DNA of 64,000 bases, taken from positions 114,941 to 178,940 of the forward strand of contig NZ_QTVN01000006.1 of NCBI RefSeq assembly GCF_003460605.1. Reading direction: 5' to 3'. Below, piece by piece: positions 36,553 through 47,700 of the stretch. Origin of the DNA: Ruminococcus sp. AF31-8BH (GTDB lineage Bacteria > Bacillota > Clostridia > Lachnospirales > Lachnospiraceae). Under the pieces are notes generated by a model. It was not told the origin of the DNA and did no database searches. It saw only the letters and a program-made list of their open reading frames with translations. Numbering within the stretch: position 1 is the stretch's first letter; the number at the start of each line of letters is the position of its first letter. The position numbers and the translations under genes were made by a program.

Positions 36553-36588
36553 AAAAGACCCCAGAGTTGCAGCTCTGGGGTCTTATTC
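36553..36588. terminator. Bidirectional terminator between capA-like gene and queA
   Basis: AAGACCCCAGAG-TTGCAG-CTCTGGGGTCTT, with A-rich and T-rich flanks; the genes converge here. Confidence 0.85.
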
Positions 36589-36605
36589 CGTTAAAAAATT
36601 ATTTT

Positions 36606-37631
36606 TTAAAGTATCAACATCGCATCTCCAAAGGAGAAGAACCGATACCTCTCCTGCACTGCCACTTCATAGGCATGCATAATATTCTCTTTCCCAGCCA
36701 GAGCGGACACCAGCATAACCAGGGTAGATTCCGGCAGGTGGAAATTGGTGATCAGGCCATCGATCATCTTGAATTTGTAGCCTGGATAGATGAAAATCTC
36801 GGTCCAGCCACTTCCAGCCTTCAGGATTCCATCCTCTCCTGTGGCAGATTCCAGTGTACGGCAGCTGGTAGTTCCAACTGCGATCACCCGGCCGCCGTTT
36901 TTCTTGGTGTCGTTGATCAGCTTCGCCTGGTCCTCTTCCACTATATAAAACTCAGAATGCATGTGATGCTGCTCCACATCATCCACCTTCACCGGGCGGA
37001 AGGTTCCAAGTCCTACGTGAAGAGTAACATGGGCAATGTTTACCCCTTTTGCCTTCACCTGTTCCAGCAGTTCTTTGGTGAAATGCAGTCCTGCTGTAGG
37101 CGCTGCTGCAGAGCCCTCATGCTTAGCATAAACGGTCTGGTAACGGTTCTTATCCTTTAATTTATGAGTAATATAAGGAGGCAGCGGCATCTCGCCAAGC
37201 TGATCCAGAATCTCCTCAAAAATCCCTTCATAATGAAACTGGATCAGGCGGTTGCCCTCGTCAACCACATCAATGATCTCGCCCTTCAAAATGCCGTCAC
37301 CAAATGTGATCTTCGCACCTGGACGAGCCTTTTTGCCAGGCTTCACCAGGCACTCCCAGATATCATTTTCCCTTCTTTTCAGAAGCAGGATCTCAATCAC
37401 AGCGCCAGTCTCTTCCTTGTGTCCGTAAAGTCTTGCCGGAATGACCTTAGTGTCGTTGATCACCAAAGTATCCCCTTTGTTCAGATAGTCCAGTATATCC
37501 CTGAAATGGCGATGTTCAATGCTTCCATCTGCCATAGAAAGATGCATAAGTCTGGAAGAACTTCTATCCTCCAGCGGATCCTGGGCAATCAGCTCCTGGG
37601 GGAGCTCATAGTAAAAATCAGATGTTCTCAT
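36606..37631 (-). CDS. queA: S-adenosylmethionine:tRNA ribosyltransferase-isomerase
   Basis: It transfers and isomerises the ribosyl group of SAM to form epoxyqueuosine on tRNA. The start [20 protein letters not shown] and motifs [33 protein letters not shown] and GDAMLIL are those of QueA. Length is 341 aa. Its start overlaps the trmD end by 14 bases. That places it where rplS often stands in other Firmicutes. tgt and queG are not in the window. Confidence 0.96.
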   Translation of the reverse strand: MRTSDFYYELPQELIAQDPLEDRSSSRLMHLSMADGSIEHRHFRDILDYLNKGDTLVINDTKVIPARLYGHKEETGAVIEILLLKRRENDIWECLVKPGKKARPGAKITFGDGILKGEIIDVVDEGNRLIQFHYEGIFEEILDQLGEMPLPPYITHKLKDKNRYQTVYAKHEGSAAAPTAGLHFTKELLEQVKAKGVNIAHVTLHVGLGTFRPVKVDDVEQHHMHSEFYIVEEDQAKLINDTKKNGGRVIAVGTTSCRTLESATGEDGILKAGSGWTEIFIYPGYKFKMIDGLITNFHLPESTLVMLVSALAGKENIMHAYEVAVQERYRFFSFGDAMLIL

Positions 37632-38382
37632 CTTTGGATTCCTCCTCTTTCCACTGCTTTTTCAACTGCCGCACAAAATTCCATTCTTTGTTGGTAAGGT
37701 CTGCCTTTTTCAGCAGATCCGGGCGTCTTTTCGCAGTACGGATAATGGACTGCTCTCTGCGCCACTTCTCTATATTTGCATGATGACCGGACATGAGAAC
37801 CTCCGGAACCTTTTTCCCATGCCACTCTTCCGGACGGCTGTACTGGGGATATTCCAGAAGATTTCCTGCGAAAGACTCTGTCTCGCCAGATTCCTGGTTG
37901 CTGAGCACCCCCGGAACCATACGGGAAATGGAATCCATCATAACCATGGCCGGAAGCTCGCCGCCTGTGAGCACATAATCTCCGATGGACACATAATCCG
38001 TCACAATCTCTTCCAGAACTCTCTCATCGATTCCCTCATAATGACCGCAGAGGAAAACAAGGTCCTCCTCTTTTGCCATATCCCGGGCCATCTGCTGGTT
38101 AAACACCTGTCCCTGGGGCGTGAGATAAACCACTCTGGGGCGTTTCCCTGCCTTTTGGGCAATGGCCTCATAGGCCAGGTAAACCGGCTCTGCCTGCATC
38201 AGCATTCCAGCTCCGCCGCCATATGTGTAGTCATCCACCTTCTGATGCTTGTTAAAAGCATAGTCCCGGATGTTCACCGCTTCTACAGAGAGAATCCCTG
38301 CGTTAATGGCACGGCCTGTAATGCTGGTGTTCATTCCATTCTGGATCATTTCCGGAAAAAGGGTCAAAACATGGAAATTCAT
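37618..38382 (-). CDS. trmD: tRNA (guanine-N1)-methyltransferase TrmD
   Basis: It methylates G37 of tRNAs and prevents frameshifts. It belongs to the SPOUT class with a knotted SAM site ([31 protein letters not shown]). The N-terminus [17 protein letters not shown] is typical, and the C-terminal domain contains [18 protein letters not shown]. Length is 254 aa. It directly abuts rimM (no intergenic base) and overlaps queA. Confidence 0.96.
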   Translation of the reverse strand: MNFHVLTLFPEMIQNGMNTSITGRAINAGILSVEAVNIRDYAFNKHQKVDDYTYGGGAGMLMQAEPVYLAYEAIAQKAGKRPRVVYLTPQGQVFNQQMARDMAKEEDLVFLCGHYEGIDERVLEEIVTDYVSIGDYVLTGGELPAMVMMDSISRMVPGVLSNQESGETESFAGNLLEYPQYSRPEEWHGKKVPEVLMSGHHANIEKWRREQSIIRTAKRRPDLLKKADLTNKEWNFVRQLKKQWKEEESKDENI

Positions 38383-38886
38383 TTACAAAAGTCCTTTCAT
38401 CAAATGTACTGTCATCACATTTTTCTCCAGATCCACGTCAAGGATACACTCCTTGATCGCCGGAAGAAGTACTTCCTGATGGTCCGGAAGCTCTACTACG
38501 TAAACATCATTGGCGCCAGTCTCCATAACATCCTTCAGGGTTCCGAAATGTGTATTGTCCTCCAGAACCACTTCCATGCCGATCAGATCGCCAATGTAAT
38601 ATTCGTCCTCATCCAATTCCTGCGCTTCCTCACGGGGAACCCACAGGTCTCTGCCTTTGTACATTTCAATATCATTTATGTTATCGATCCCGTTAAATTT
38701 CAGGATCACAAGATTCTTAAAAAACTTCACATTCCGGATTTCCAGCTTCTTCATCTCTCTGCCGGCATCCAGAAGCACATATTCAAGATCCAGGAAGCGC
38801 TCCGGATCAGTGGTAGGAAATACCTTCACTTCCCCTCTTACGCCATGAGTGGTTGTAATTACTCCAACCTTTAATAAATCTTCCAT
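38383..38886 (-). CDS. rimM: Ribosome maturation factor RimM
   Basis: It helps 30S head assembly with S19. The N-terminal RimM barrel is LLKVGVITTTHGVRGEVKVF, and a PRC-barrel C-terminal domain follows (DEYYIGDLIGMEVV, EVLLPAIKECILDVDLE). Length is 167 aa. It is coupled to trmD. A terminator precedes it (38958-38989), so the rimM-trmD-queA unit may depend on partial readthrough or on its own promoter. Confidence 0.95.
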   Translation of the reverse strand: MEDLLKVGVITTTHGVRGEVKVFPTTDPERFLDLEYVLLDAGREMKKLEIRNVKFFKNLVILKFNGIDNINDIEMYKGRDLWVPREEAQELDEDEYYIGDLIGMEVVLEDNTHFGTLKDVMETGANDVYVVELPDHQEVLLPAIKECILDVDLEKNVMTVHLMKGLL

Positions 38887-38957
38887 TCAAAACTCCTCTG
38901 CATAACTGAATAATGGAAAGCCAGTTCTTCTTAATTGCTGTAACAGACTTCCAATGT

Positions 38958-38989
38958 AAAAACAGGAGCCATGTTTCCACAGCTCCTGC
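38958..38989 (-). terminator. Terminator after khpA
   Basis: On the minus strand CAGGAGC-TGTGGAAACATG-GCTCCTG is followed by TTTTTAC. It lies between khpA and rimM, inside what is usually one operon. Confidence 0.75.
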
Positions 38990-39007
38990 ACCATTATATC
39001 TTGCTTA

Positions 39008-39238
39008 TCATTGCAGAATATCTACAATCACTTTTTTGCTGCTTTTGGAAGAAGCCGCTTTTACTACGGTACGGATTGCCTTGGCGATTCTGCCCTGACG
39101 TCCGATCACCTTACCCATATCAGATGGTCCTACCTTCAGCTCAATGACAACTGCGTCATCCTTTTCTGTTTCGGTAACGACTACTTCGTCCGGATTTTCA
39201 ACAAGAGATTTTGCAATTACTTCTACTAATTCCTTCAT
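39008..39238 (-). CDS. khpA: KH-domain RNA-binding protein KhpA (YlqC family)
   Basis: It is a 76-residue single KH domain. The GxxG loop lies in GKVIGRQGRIAKAIRT, and the N-terminus is MKELVEVIAKSLVENPDEV. Partner KhpB/Jag is not in the window. In other Firmicutes KhpA-KhpB bind RNA and influence division. GGGAGGTGTG precedes the ATG. It sits between rpsP and rimM, its usual place. Confidence 0.93.
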   Translation of the reverse strand: MKELVEVIAKSLVENPDEVVVTETEKDDAVVIELKVGPSDMGKVIGRQGRIAKAIRTVVKAASSKSSKKVIVDILQ

Positions 39239-39260
39239 TACACACCTCCCTGATCTGTCC

Positions 39261-39282
39261 TAGAGCATATCAAAAGGCTCTA
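39261..39282 (+). repeat. Family C repeat, short copy between rpsP and khpA
   Basis: TAGAGCATATCAAAAGGCTC plus TA; the arms TAGAGC(C) and GGCTCTA match the family C ends while the middle differs. Confidence 0.45.
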
Positions 39283-39320
39283 ATCTGGACGTTACAGAAA
39301 TACCCCCTGAGAGATACTTC

Positions 39321-39566
39321 TTATTTCTCGATTCCGGCCTGTTTGAGGATCTTAGCAACAACTTCTGTAGGCTGAGCACCGTTTGCAAGCCATTTCTTAG
39401 CTGCTTCTTCGTCAACCTTGCATACGCTTGGCTCCTGGTTTGGATCGTATGTTCCGATCTCCTCGATACATCTTCCGTCACGTTTGCTGCGGGAATCTGC
39501 AACAACGATTCTATAGTAAGGTGCTTTCTTCTGTCCCATTCTTCTTAATCTGATCTTTACTGCCAT
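39321..39566 (-). CDS. rpsP: 30S ribosomal protein S16
   Basis: The 81-residue product starts [20 protein letters not shown] and continues [20 protein letters not shown], the S16 signature. GGAGGAAAATTAAA precedes the ATG. It stands between ffh and khpA, a conserved order. Confidence 0.97.
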   Translation of the reverse strand: MAVKIRLRRMGQKKAPYYRIVVADSRSKRDGRCIEEIGTYDPNQEPSVCKVDEEAAKKWLANGAQPTEVVAKILKQAGIEK

Positions 39567-39619
39567 TTTAATTTTCCTCCAGTTGATTTCTCTTTATTAG
39601 TTTAATTTAGTTTGTTTAT

Positions 39620-40969
39620 CTAAAAGGGAAGCTTAAAGCCGCCTCTTTTACCACCCATTTTGCCGTTCATCATGCCCGGCATCTGCTTCATCATCTTCTT
39701 GCTCTGCTCGAACTGCTTCACAAGGCGATTGACTTCTGCAACATCCACACCAGCGCCTCTTGCAATGCGGTTCTTGCGGGAAACATTGAGGATTCCCGGA
39801 TTGGAGCGCTCCTGCGGAGTCATGGAAAGGATAATGGACTTGGTTCTGTCCATTGCTTTCTCATCGATCATACTCTCCACATCCTTCATCTTGCTTCCCA
39901 TACCAGGGAGCATGTTCAGGATACTGGAAATGCCGCCCATCTTATTCATCTGCTCAAGGCTGGTAAGATAGTCATTGAAATCAAAGTCCATCTTCTTCAG
40001 CTTCTTGGACATTTCCTGGGCTGCTTCCTGATCAACAGCTGCCTCCGCCTTCTCGATCAGGCTCATTACATCTCCCATACCAAGGATACGGGATGCCATT
40101 CGTTCCGGATAAAACTGCTCCAGATCGGAAAGCTTCTCTCCCATACCTACATACAGGATCGGCTTGCCGGTTACGGCTTTGATGGAAAGGGCTGCACCGC
40201 CTCGGGTGTCACCATCCATCTTGGTCAGGATCACGCCGTCGATTCCAACCTTCTCTGTGAAAGTCTGGGCTACATTGACTGCGTCCTGTCCGGTCATGGC
40301 ATCAACTACAAGGATTGTAGCATCCACCTCAATATTAGACTTAATATCAGCAAGTTCCTGCATCATATCCTCATCAATATGAAGACGGCCCGCTGTATCA
40401 ATGATCACTACATTCTGCTGATTGGCCTTGGCATGTGCAATGGCTGCCTTGGCAATGTCCACCGGGCTCTGCTTATCACCCATGGTAAAGACTTCTACGC
40501 CCTGCTTCTCACCATTCACCTGCAGCTGTGTGATCGCTGCGGGTCTGTATACATCACAGGCTACCAGAAGAGGTCTCTTACCCTTGGACTTGATCTTACC
40601 TGCAAGCTTGGCTGCGGTGGTGGTCTTACCAGCACCCTGGAGACCTGCCATCATAAGCACGGTAAGGTCATTGCCAGGCTTGATCGGAAGTTCTGTAGTC
40701 TCGCTTCCCATAAGATTAACCAGCTCTTCATTTACAATCTTGATGACCATCTGGCCTGGATTCAGTCCGTTCATAACGTCCTGTCCAACCGCACGTTCCT
40801 GTACAGATTTGGTGAACTGCTTCACCACTCTGAAGTTAACGTCCGCTTCAAGGAGTGCCATCTTAACTTCCTTAAGAGCAATCTTAACATCCTCTTCTGT
40901 CAGACGGCCTTTGCTTCTAAGCTTCTTGAATACATTCTGAAGTTTATCTGTCAAGCTTTCAAATGCCAT
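39620..40969 (-). CDS. ffh: Signal recognition particle protein Ffh
   Basis: It is the SRP54 GTPase that binds signal sequences and 4.5S/6S RNA and docks on FtsY (encoded at 43842-44783). The N domain is MAFESLTDKLQNVFKKLRSK; G domain motifs are GLQGAGKTTTAAKLAG, DTAGRLHIDEDMM and TKMDGDTRGGAALS; the methionine-rich M domain ends MKQMPGMMNGKMGGKRGG. Length is 449 aa. It starts 3 bases after the ylxM stop. Confidence 0.97.
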   Translation of the reverse strand: MAFESLTDKLQNVFKKLRSKGRLTEEDVKIALKEVKMALLEADVNFRVVKQFTKSVQERAVGQDVMNGLNPGQMVIKIVNEELVNLMGSETTELPIKPGNDLTVLMMAGLQGAGKTTTAAKLAGKIKSKGKRPLLVACDVYRPAAITQLQVNGEKQGVEVFTMGDKQSPVDIAKAAIAHAKANQQNVVIIDTAGRLHIDEDMMQELADIKSNIEVDATILVVDAMTGQDAVNVAQTFTEKVGIDGVILTKMDGDTRGGAALSIKAVTGKPILYVGMGEKLSDLEQFYPERMASRILGMGDVMSLIEKAEAAVDQEAAQEMSKKLKKMDFDFNDYLTSLEQMNKMGGISSILNMLPGMGSKMKDVESMIDEKAMDRTKSIILSMTPQERSNPGILNVSRKNRIARGAGVDVAEVNRLVKQFEQSKKMMKQMPGMMNGKMGGKRGGFKLPF

Positions 40970-40972
40970 GAA

Positions 40973-41296
40973 TTATAACTCCTCTAAAATCACATTGGAT
41001 ATTGCCACGATATCATCCGCGTGATACCCGGATGCAAGCTCATGGATCTTCTGTACCTGTCCCCGGATATTCACAAACTTCTCAACCAGATGCAGCTTCT
41101 CTTCATATCCCTCCAGCGCCCTGTCGCAGCGTCTGACCATATCATGTACGCCCTGACGGCTGATATTCAGTTCTTCTGCAACCTCACTTAAGGAATAATC
41201 CTCCAGAACTACACTCTCGTAGATCTGCTGCTGTCTCTTCGTAAGAAGCTCTCCGTAAAAATCATAGAGCAAAGTACGTTCTACAAACTTTTCCAT
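40973..41296 (-). CDS. ylxM: YlxM family putative SRP regulator (UPF0122)
   Basis: The 107-residue helix-turn-helix protein has a sigma-region-4-like HTH: LLTKRQQQIYESVVLEDYSL, SEVAEELNISRQGVHDMVRR. In streptococci YlxM associates with SRP. It is the first gene of the ylxM-ffh-rpsP-khpA unit and has a consensus promoter directly upstream. Confidence 0.92.
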   Translation of the reverse strand: MEKFVERTLLYDFYGELLTKRQQQIYESVVLEDYSLSEVAEELNISRQGVHDMVRRCDRALEGYEEKLHLVEKFVNIRGQVQKIHELASGYHADDIVAISNVILEEL

Positions 41297-41313
41297 TCGT
41301 TATCACCTTGGGT

Positions 41314-41342
41314 ATCATACCTTATTTCGCGGTGTGTGTCAA
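41314..41342 (-). promoter_or_regulatory. Sigma-A-type promoter for the ylxM-ffh operon
   Basis: On the minus strand: TTGACA (41337-41342), 17 bases, TATGAT (41314-41319). It lies 18 bases before the ylxM ATG, so the leader is very short. Confidence 0.85.
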
Positions 41343-41407
41343 GTGTTTTTTCTTTACAAGTTGAATTATTTTACTTTCCATGCAAAAATAATTTTTCTGC
41401 AGCATGT

Positions 41408-41505
41408 AAAAAGCCGGGAATTGTAACTGTTTCATACCTTACAGTTGTGAACCAAAATGCATTCCAGATTTCTTCAGGAATAGCATCCCGGCACAATTCC
41501 CAGCC
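41408..41505 (-). terminator. Large-loop terminator after trpS
   Basis: On the minus strand the arm GGCTGGGAATTGT (41493-41505) pairs with ACAATTCCCGGCT (41412-41424) and is followed by TTTTTAC. The roughly 68-base loop has its own AACTGT/ACAGTT stem, so this is a branched structure rather than a plain hairpin. Confidence 0.6.
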
Positions 41506-41522
41506 AAATAGTAATCGAATGA

Positions 41523-42584
41523 TCAGTGAATCAGATTGTCGTCATCAAAGTAATTGATTCTCATGGACGCCTTTACATCCTTCAGAGTCTCAGCGGCTTT
41601 CGCCTCTGCTACCTTGCTGCCCTCTCTTAAGATGTCGTAAATATCCGGGATTCGCTGCTCCCACATTTTACGGCGCTCGCGGATCGGTCCAAGCTCTGCC
41701 TGGAGAACATTGTTCAGGAACTTCTTAACCTTCACATCTCCAAGTCCGCCTCTCTTGTAATGATCCTTCAGCTCATCCAGGTTCTGATAATCTGGAAGGA
41801 ATTCCGGGAAATACTCTGGCTTGCAGAACGCATCCAGATAAATGAATACCGGGTTGCCGTCTACATTTCCAGGATCCTGAACACGAAGATGGTTCGGGTC
41901 TGTGAACATGGACATAACTTTTTTCTTCACCTCATCTGCCTCGTCAGAAAGGTAGATGCAGTTTCCAAGGGATTTGCTCATTTTGGCTTTGCCGTCAATA
42001 CCTGGCAGACGCAGGCATGCCTTGTTGGAAGGAAGCACGATCTCAGGCTCTGTAAGAGTCTCACCGTATACGGTGTTGAATTTGTGCACGATTTCCTTGC
42101 ACTGCTCCAGCATTGGAAGCTGATCCTCCCCAACCGGAACTGCCGTTGCGCGGAAAGCGGTAATATCTGCTGCCTGGCTGATCGGATAGCAGAAAAATCC
42201 TACCGGAATGCTGGCTTCAAAATTACGCTGCTGGATCTCAGATTTTACAGTTGGGTTACGCTGAACACGGGCTACTGTAACCAGATTCATATAATAGAAG
42301 GTAAGCTCTGTAAGTTCCGGAACCATGGACTGGATAAAAATAGTGGATTTGTCCGGGTCAATGCCGCAAGCCAGGTAATCCAGTGCAACCTGGATAATGT
42401 TCTGGCGTACTTTCTCCGGATGCTCTGCATTGTCTGTAAGAGCCTGGGCATCTGCGATCATAATATAAATCTCATCATAATTGCCGGAATTCTGCAGTTT
42501 TACACGCTCAGATAATGAGCCTACATAATGTCCGACATGAAGACGTCCTGTTGGACGGTCACCTGTCAAAATTACTTTTTTCAT
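41523..42584 (-). CDS. trpS: Tryptophan--tRNA ligase
   Basis: It is a class I synthetase. HIGH-type motif: [11 protein letters not shown] near residue 13; [24 protein letters not shown] near residue 197. Length is 353 aa. GGAGTATACCCACT precedes the ATG. It is the last gene of the plsX-rnc-smc-ftsY-ilvA-trpS run; no T-box is seen before it, so it appears to lack its own amino-acid-responsive leader here. Confidence 0.96.
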   Translation of the reverse strand: MKKVILTGDRPTGRLHVGHYVGSLSERVKLQNSGNYDEIYIMIADAQALTDNAEHPEKVRQNIIQVALDYLACGIDPDKSTIFIQSMVPELTELTFYYMNLVTVARVQRNPTVKSEIQQRNFEASIPVGFFCYPISQAADITAFRATAVPVGEDQLPMLEQCKEIVHKFNTVYGETLTEPEIVLPSNKACLRLPGIDGKAKMSKSLGNCIYLSDEADEVKKKVMSMFTDPNHLRVQDPGNVDGNPVFIYLDAFCKPEYFPEFLPDYQNLDELKDHYKRGGLGDVKVKKFLNNVLQAELGPIRERRKMWEQRIPDIYDILREGSKVAEAKAAETLKDVKASMRINYFDDDNLIH

Positions 42585-42604
42585 AGTGGGTATACTCCTT
42601 ATTT

Positions 42605-43816
42605 TTATAAGCTTGCGCGGATCACCTTCGGTCTGCAGCCTGCAGTCTCAAGTGCCTTCACGATCTGATTCTTATGGTCTGTACCAAATGCCTCCAGAGT
42701 GATCTTCAGCTCCACAGCCGCATTACGGTTGGTGCTTACAAACTGGTTGTGATCCAGCTTGATAACATTTCCCTGATTCTCTGCGATAATGGAAGCCACA
42801 CGTACCAGCTCACCTGGCTTATCCGGGATCAGAACAGATACGGTAAAGATTCTGTCACGCTGGATCAGACCATGCTGTACAACGGAAGACATGGTGATCA
42901 CATCCATATTTCCGCCGCTTAAGATGGAAACGACTTTCTTGTTCTTGAAATCAAGATGACGAAGAGCTGCAACTGTCAGAAGACCGGAGTTCTCCACGAT
43001 CATCTTGTGATTCTCAACCATATCAAGGAAAGCAACGATCAGCTCATCATCCTCGATGGTAATGATTCCATCCAGGTTCTCCTGGATATATGGGAAAATA
43101 TGGGATCCCGGAGTCTGAACTGCAGTACCGTCTGCAATGGTATTTACGTGAGGAAGGGTTACAACCTCGCCCTTTTCCAGGGAAGCTTTCATGCAGGCTG
43201 CTCCGGCTGGCTCAACACCGATAACTTTAATGTGAGGATTGAGCAGCTTGGCAAGTGTGGAAACACCTGTTGCAAGTCCGCCTCCACCGATTGGTACCAG
43301 GATATAGTCTACAAGAGGAAGCTCCTGAATGATCTCCATTGCGATGGTTCCCTGACCGGTTGCAACAGCCGGATCATCAAAAGGATGGATGAAGGTATAG
43401 CCTTTTTCCTCTGCCAGGTCCAGTGCATAAGCACAGGCTTCATCGTAAACATCACCGTGAAGGATTACCTCTGCGCCGTATCCTTTGGTGCGCTCTACTT
43501 TAATAAGCGGTGTGGTGGTCGGCATTACGATCACTGCTTTCACACCATATTTATGTGCGGCATAGGCAACACCCTGTGCATGGTTTCCTGCGGAAGCTGT
43601 AATCAGCCCTTTGCTTCTCTCCTCATCGGAAAGAGTACTGATCTTGTAATAAGCTCCGCGCACCTTGTATGCGCCTGTTCTCTGCATGTTCTCCGGTTTA
43701 AAAAATACCTTGTTTCCGGTCAGTTCAGAGAAATAGCTGCTTTTCACCAGCTTGGTCTCCTGGGTTACCTGCTTAACAATTTCTGCCGCTTCTTCAAAAC
43801 TCTCTAATGTAAGCAT
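42605..43816 (-). CDS. ilvA: Threonine ammonia-lyase (medium form with one ACT domain)
   Basis: It deaminates threonine to 2-oxobutanoate with PLP. The PLP lysine is K51 in [12 protein letters not shown], the glycine loop is [11 protein letters not shown], and [17 protein letters not shown] is typical. A single C-terminal ACT-like domain (about 330-403) marks the 400-residue form rather than the 510-residue E. coli IlvA. It can serve isoleucine synthesis or threonine catabolism; neighbours do not decide. It lies between ftsY and trpS with short gaps, inside a housekeeping operon. Confidence 0.93.
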   Translation of the reverse strand: MLTLESFEEAAEIVKQVTQETKLVKSSYFSELTGNKVFFKPENMQRTGAYKVRGAYYKISTLSDEERSKGLITASAGNHAQGVAYAAHKYGVKAVIVMPTTTPLIKVERTKGYGAEVILHGDVYDEACAYALDLAEEKGYTFIHPFDDPAVATGQGTIAMEIIQELPLVDYILVPIGGGGLATGVSTLAKLLNPHIKVIGVEPAGAACMKASLEKGEVVTLPHVNTIADGTAVQTPGSHIFPYIQENLDGIITIEDDELIVAFLDMVENHKMIVENSGLLTVAALRHLDFKNKKVVSILSGGNMDVITMSSVVQHGLIQRDRIFTVSVLIPDKPGELVRVASIIAENQGNVIKLDHNQFVSTNRNAAVELKITLEAFGTDHKNQIVKALETAGCRPKVIRASL

Positions 43817-43841
43817 TTTTTATTTTCCTCTCAATGATTTC

Positions 43842-44783
43842 TTAATTTTCCTCCGGGTGGATATCAAACAGCGCGTCCACAAAAGAATTCGCATCAAACT
43901 TCTGCAGATCGTCAATGCTCTCGCCCACTCCGATATACTTCACCGGAATATCCAGCTCAGACTGGATTGCAACTGCAATACCGCCCTTGGCTGTACCGTC
44001 CAGCTTGGTAAGAATGATTCCGGTTACATTTGCCACTTCCGCAAACTGTCTTGCCTGCACAAGCGCATTCTGTCCGGTAGTTCCATCCAGAACAACCAGA
44101 GTTTCCAGATAAGCCTCCGGGTACTCTTTTTCCAGAATACGGTAAATCTTGCGAAGCTCTTCCATCAGGTTCTTCTTATTATGAAGTCTTCCTGCAGTAT
44201 CACAGATCAGAATATCCGCATTTCGTGCCTTGGCTGCTGCCACTGCATCATAAACAACAGATGCCGGATCTGCGCCGTCCTGGCCGCCGATGATTTCCAC
44301 GCCTGCACGGTTTGCCCACTGAGTCAGCTGCTCCCCTGCTGCCGCACGGAAGGTATCCGCTGCGCCAAGAATGACTTTCTTGCCCTGATCCTTCAGCATG
44401 CCTGCAAGTTTTCCAACGGAAGTTGTTTTACCAACGCCGTTTACTCCAATCACAAGGATCACGGATTTGCGGTTCTCAAATTCATACTCGGTGCTGTCCA
44501 CCGTCATTTGGTCCTTGATGGTATCAATGAGAAGCTCCTTGCACTCTCTTGGATCCTTGATATTGCGGATTTTCACCTGTTCCTTCAACCGCTCCAGAAT
44601 CGCTGTGGTGGCATTGATTCCAATGTCTCCCATGATCAGGATCTCTTCCAGTTCCTCATAAAAATCATCGTCTATGGTAGAATAGCCTGTGAAAAGAGAA
44701 TCAAATCCTGCCACAATGTTGTCCCTTGTTTTTGTCAAGCCGCTGACAAGTCTTTTAAAAAAGCCTTTCTTTTCCTCTGCCAT
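43842..44783 (-). CDS. ftsY: Signal recognition particle receptor FtsY
   Basis: It docks SRP-ribosome complexes at the membrane. The N domain is VSGLTKTRDNIVAGFDSLF; G motifs are GVNGVGKTTSVGKLAG near residue 113, DTAGRLHNKKNLM, and TKLDGTAKGG. The acidic A domain of E. coli FtsY is almost absent, normal for Firmicutes. Length is 313 aa. It begins 14 bases after the smc stop; AAAAGGAGGAG precedes the ATG. Confidence 0.97.
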   Translation of the reverse strand: MAEEKKGFFKRLVSGLTKTRDNIVAGFDSLFTGYSTIDDDFYEELEEILIMGDIGINATTAILERLKEQVKIRNIKDPRECKELLIDTIKDQMTVDSTEYEFENRKSVILVIGVNGVGKTTSVGKLAGMLKDQGKKVILGAADTFRAAAGEQLTQWANRAGVEIIGGQDGADPASVVYDAVAAAKARNADILICDTAGRLHNKKNLMEELRKIYRILEKEYPEAYLETLVVLDGTTGQNALVQARQFAEVANVTGIILTKLDGTAKGGIAVAIQSELDIPVKYIGVGESIDDLQKFDANSFVDALFDIHPEEN

Positions 44784-44797
44784 TTGCTCTCCTCCTT

Positions 44798-47700
44798 TTA
44801 CTGCGTAAGCTGGTTCTCTACTAAATCTACGGAAACCAGTGCAGATACGCCTTTCTCCTGCATGGTAATACCATAAAGCCGGTCTGCGGCATTCATAGTA
44901 CCACGCCTATGTGTTATTATAATAAATTGGGTGTTCTTCGTCAACTTCTGAAGATAACCCGCAAAACGACCTACGTTGGAATCATCAAGAGCTGCCTCGA
45001 TCTCGTCCAGAAGACAGAAGGGAGATGGCTTCAGGTTCTGGATGGCAAAAAGAAGGGCAATGGCAGTCAGCGCCTTCTCTCCACCGGAAAGCTGCATCAT
45101 ATTCTGGAGCTTTTTGCCCGGAGGCTGGGAAATAATACGGATTCCAGCTTCCAGAATGTCCACATCCTCCTCAAGCTCCAGAGTACCCTTTCCTCCGCCA
45201 AACAGCTCCTTAAATGCCTTGTCAAATTCCTTCTGGATATCCTGGAATTTCTCGGTAAACTGCCTGCGCATTCCCTCATCCAGCTCCTGGATAATGTTTT
45301 CCAGCTGGGCTTCTGCTGTTTTCAGATCCTCATACTGTCCGGAAAGGAACGCGTGACGCTCGGAAATTTCCTTATATTCTTCAATGGCATTTACATTTAC
45401 ATTTCCAAGCTTCCGGATCTCGTCCTTTACCTGGGCAATGTCCCGCTTCATGGCGTTCAGGTCTGTAAGCTCTTCCTTTTTGTACTGAAGGGCATTGTTT
45501 GGCGTGATTTCATATTCGTTCCACATATAGGAAATCTGGGCTTCCCTGTGCTCTTCCAGCTTCTCCATCTGGCTTTTCAGACGGTAGCACTCCTTATCTA
45601 GAAGGGAAATCTTGCCGGAAAGTTCATCACGCTTTTCGAAAAAGGCTTTGTGACTGGTGTTCTTCTCATCCTTTACAGCCTGCCAGCTCTCCAGCTGGGC
45701 TCTCGCCTTCGTCTCCTCTTCCCCTAAAGTTTTGATCACAGCTTCCAGGTCTTCCACAGACTGGCGCTTCTTCTGGTTCTCCTCGCTGCCAAGGGTAAGA
45801 GTCTCATGAATATCCCCTTCCTCCTGACGAAGAGCCTCCATCTCATGATTCAGACGATCCAGAGTCTCAGATGCAAAGCTTTCTTTCTGCTGTGCGGTGC
45901 TGGCTTCCAGACGAAGGGATTCCAGTTTCTTTGAAACCTCCTGCTCCTCTGTTTTCCACTCTTCCAATTCTTTCTGCCTGGTCTGGATAAAAGCTTCCAG
46001 CTCTTTTTCATCCTGCTCGGAAGCCTTCAATTCTTCTGCAATTTTATTGTGGTCTGCCTTGGCCTCCTCGATCTGGCGGCGGATCTCCATCTGTTCTCTC
46101 TGGATCTCGCCATAGCCAGCCTGGATTTCCTTTGTCTTGGCTTCCACCTGGTTCATATTCATTTTCGCAGTGTTCTGAGCAACGTACTGCTGGCGCAGCT
46201 TTTCCTGCAGATCTGCGATGGTATCACGGATTACATTGCGCTTGCTTCTGTTGTCATTGATGGATTTCTGCATGTCATCCATGTCTTTTTTCAATGCTTT
46301 GACGCTGGATTCCAGTTCCTCAATCTCACGGCGGCGTCCCAGAAGGTTGCTGTTGTTCTTAAAAGAACCACCAGACATGGAACCGCCTGGATTGAAGGAT
46401 TCTCCCTCTACCGTTACCATGCGCAGGCTGTGCCTGTATTTTCTTGCAATGGCAATGGCGTGGTCAATATGATCCACCACCAGAACTCTTCCTAGAAGAT
46501 AGGTTGCAAGACCAGTGTATTCCGGCCCTGTTGACACCAGTTCACTGGCAAGGCCAATCACTCCCGGCTCTCTCAGCGCTTCTCTCTGGGTAAAACTGCT
46601 CTTGGTATTAATACTATTTAAAGGAAGGAACGTAGCGCGTCCGAAACGGTTCTTTTTCAGAAACTCGATCATCTGCTTGGCAGTCTGCTCGTTGTCTGTG
46701 ACAATGTTCTGGATGCTTCCTCCAAGAGCTGTCTCAATCGCAATCTCGTATTCCTTATTTACCTGAATCAGATCCGCCACAACACCTTTGATTCCAGGTG
46801 CACGGTCCTTCTGCTCCATGACGCGGCGGATACTGTTTCCGTATCCATCATACCGCTCTGTAATATTCTTCAAAGATTCCAGTCTGGATGCTTCCCGGTG
46901 ATAGGCACTCTGGCCGATCTCCATCTGGCTGTTCTGCTGCTTTAATTCACTGGTCAGCTTATGTACTTCATCATCCAGGCGCTGGCACTCTGCATTCATT
47001 TCTTCAATAAGAGAGGTGATTCCCTGGAATTTCTCCCGGGCCTTCTCCATCTCGGTGTGCTGCTCTGCCTCTTCAGTTTTCAAATGAAGCTGTCTCTGGC
47101 TGATTCCGGCTCTTCGGATATCGATCTGCTCCATCATGGTATCGAAACGCTGGGCTTTTCCTTTTGTGGTGGCACGGGAATTGAGAAGTTCAATGATCTC
47201 ATTCTTGCCGTTCTCCACTGCCTGGGTGCACTCTTCAATCTGCGCCTGAATATTGGAAAGGCGCTCCTCCTCATCTCCCTGGCGCTTCTTTGCCTGAAGA
47301 AGGGCTGCATGGAGCTGGGATTTCTCCTGCTCCTGGCTCTCTAAAGAAGTCTGGCGCTCCTTTAAATCTGCTTCAATGGTCTGCAGACGATTCTTGTAGT
47401 GCTCTTCATTTTGCACGCCTGCAAGGATCTGCTCTCTTAAAACCTTAATCTCGCCATCCAGCTGCTGCCTGCGGATTGCCTTATTCTGGGTATCCTCCCG
47501 AAGCTGGTCCATCTGGCTGGTAAGCTTCTCCAGTTCCTCTTCCAGACGGTCGTACTCCACCTTGGTCTGGTCGTAGGCTTTCTGGTTCTCTTCCAGTTCT
47601 TCTGCCGCCCGGGTGTTCTTTCCGTCCAGTTCCTTCAGTTCCTGGCTGGTTTTCTCGTTTTCCACAAGGAAACAGTTTACATCCAGTTCCCGGAGGGTAT

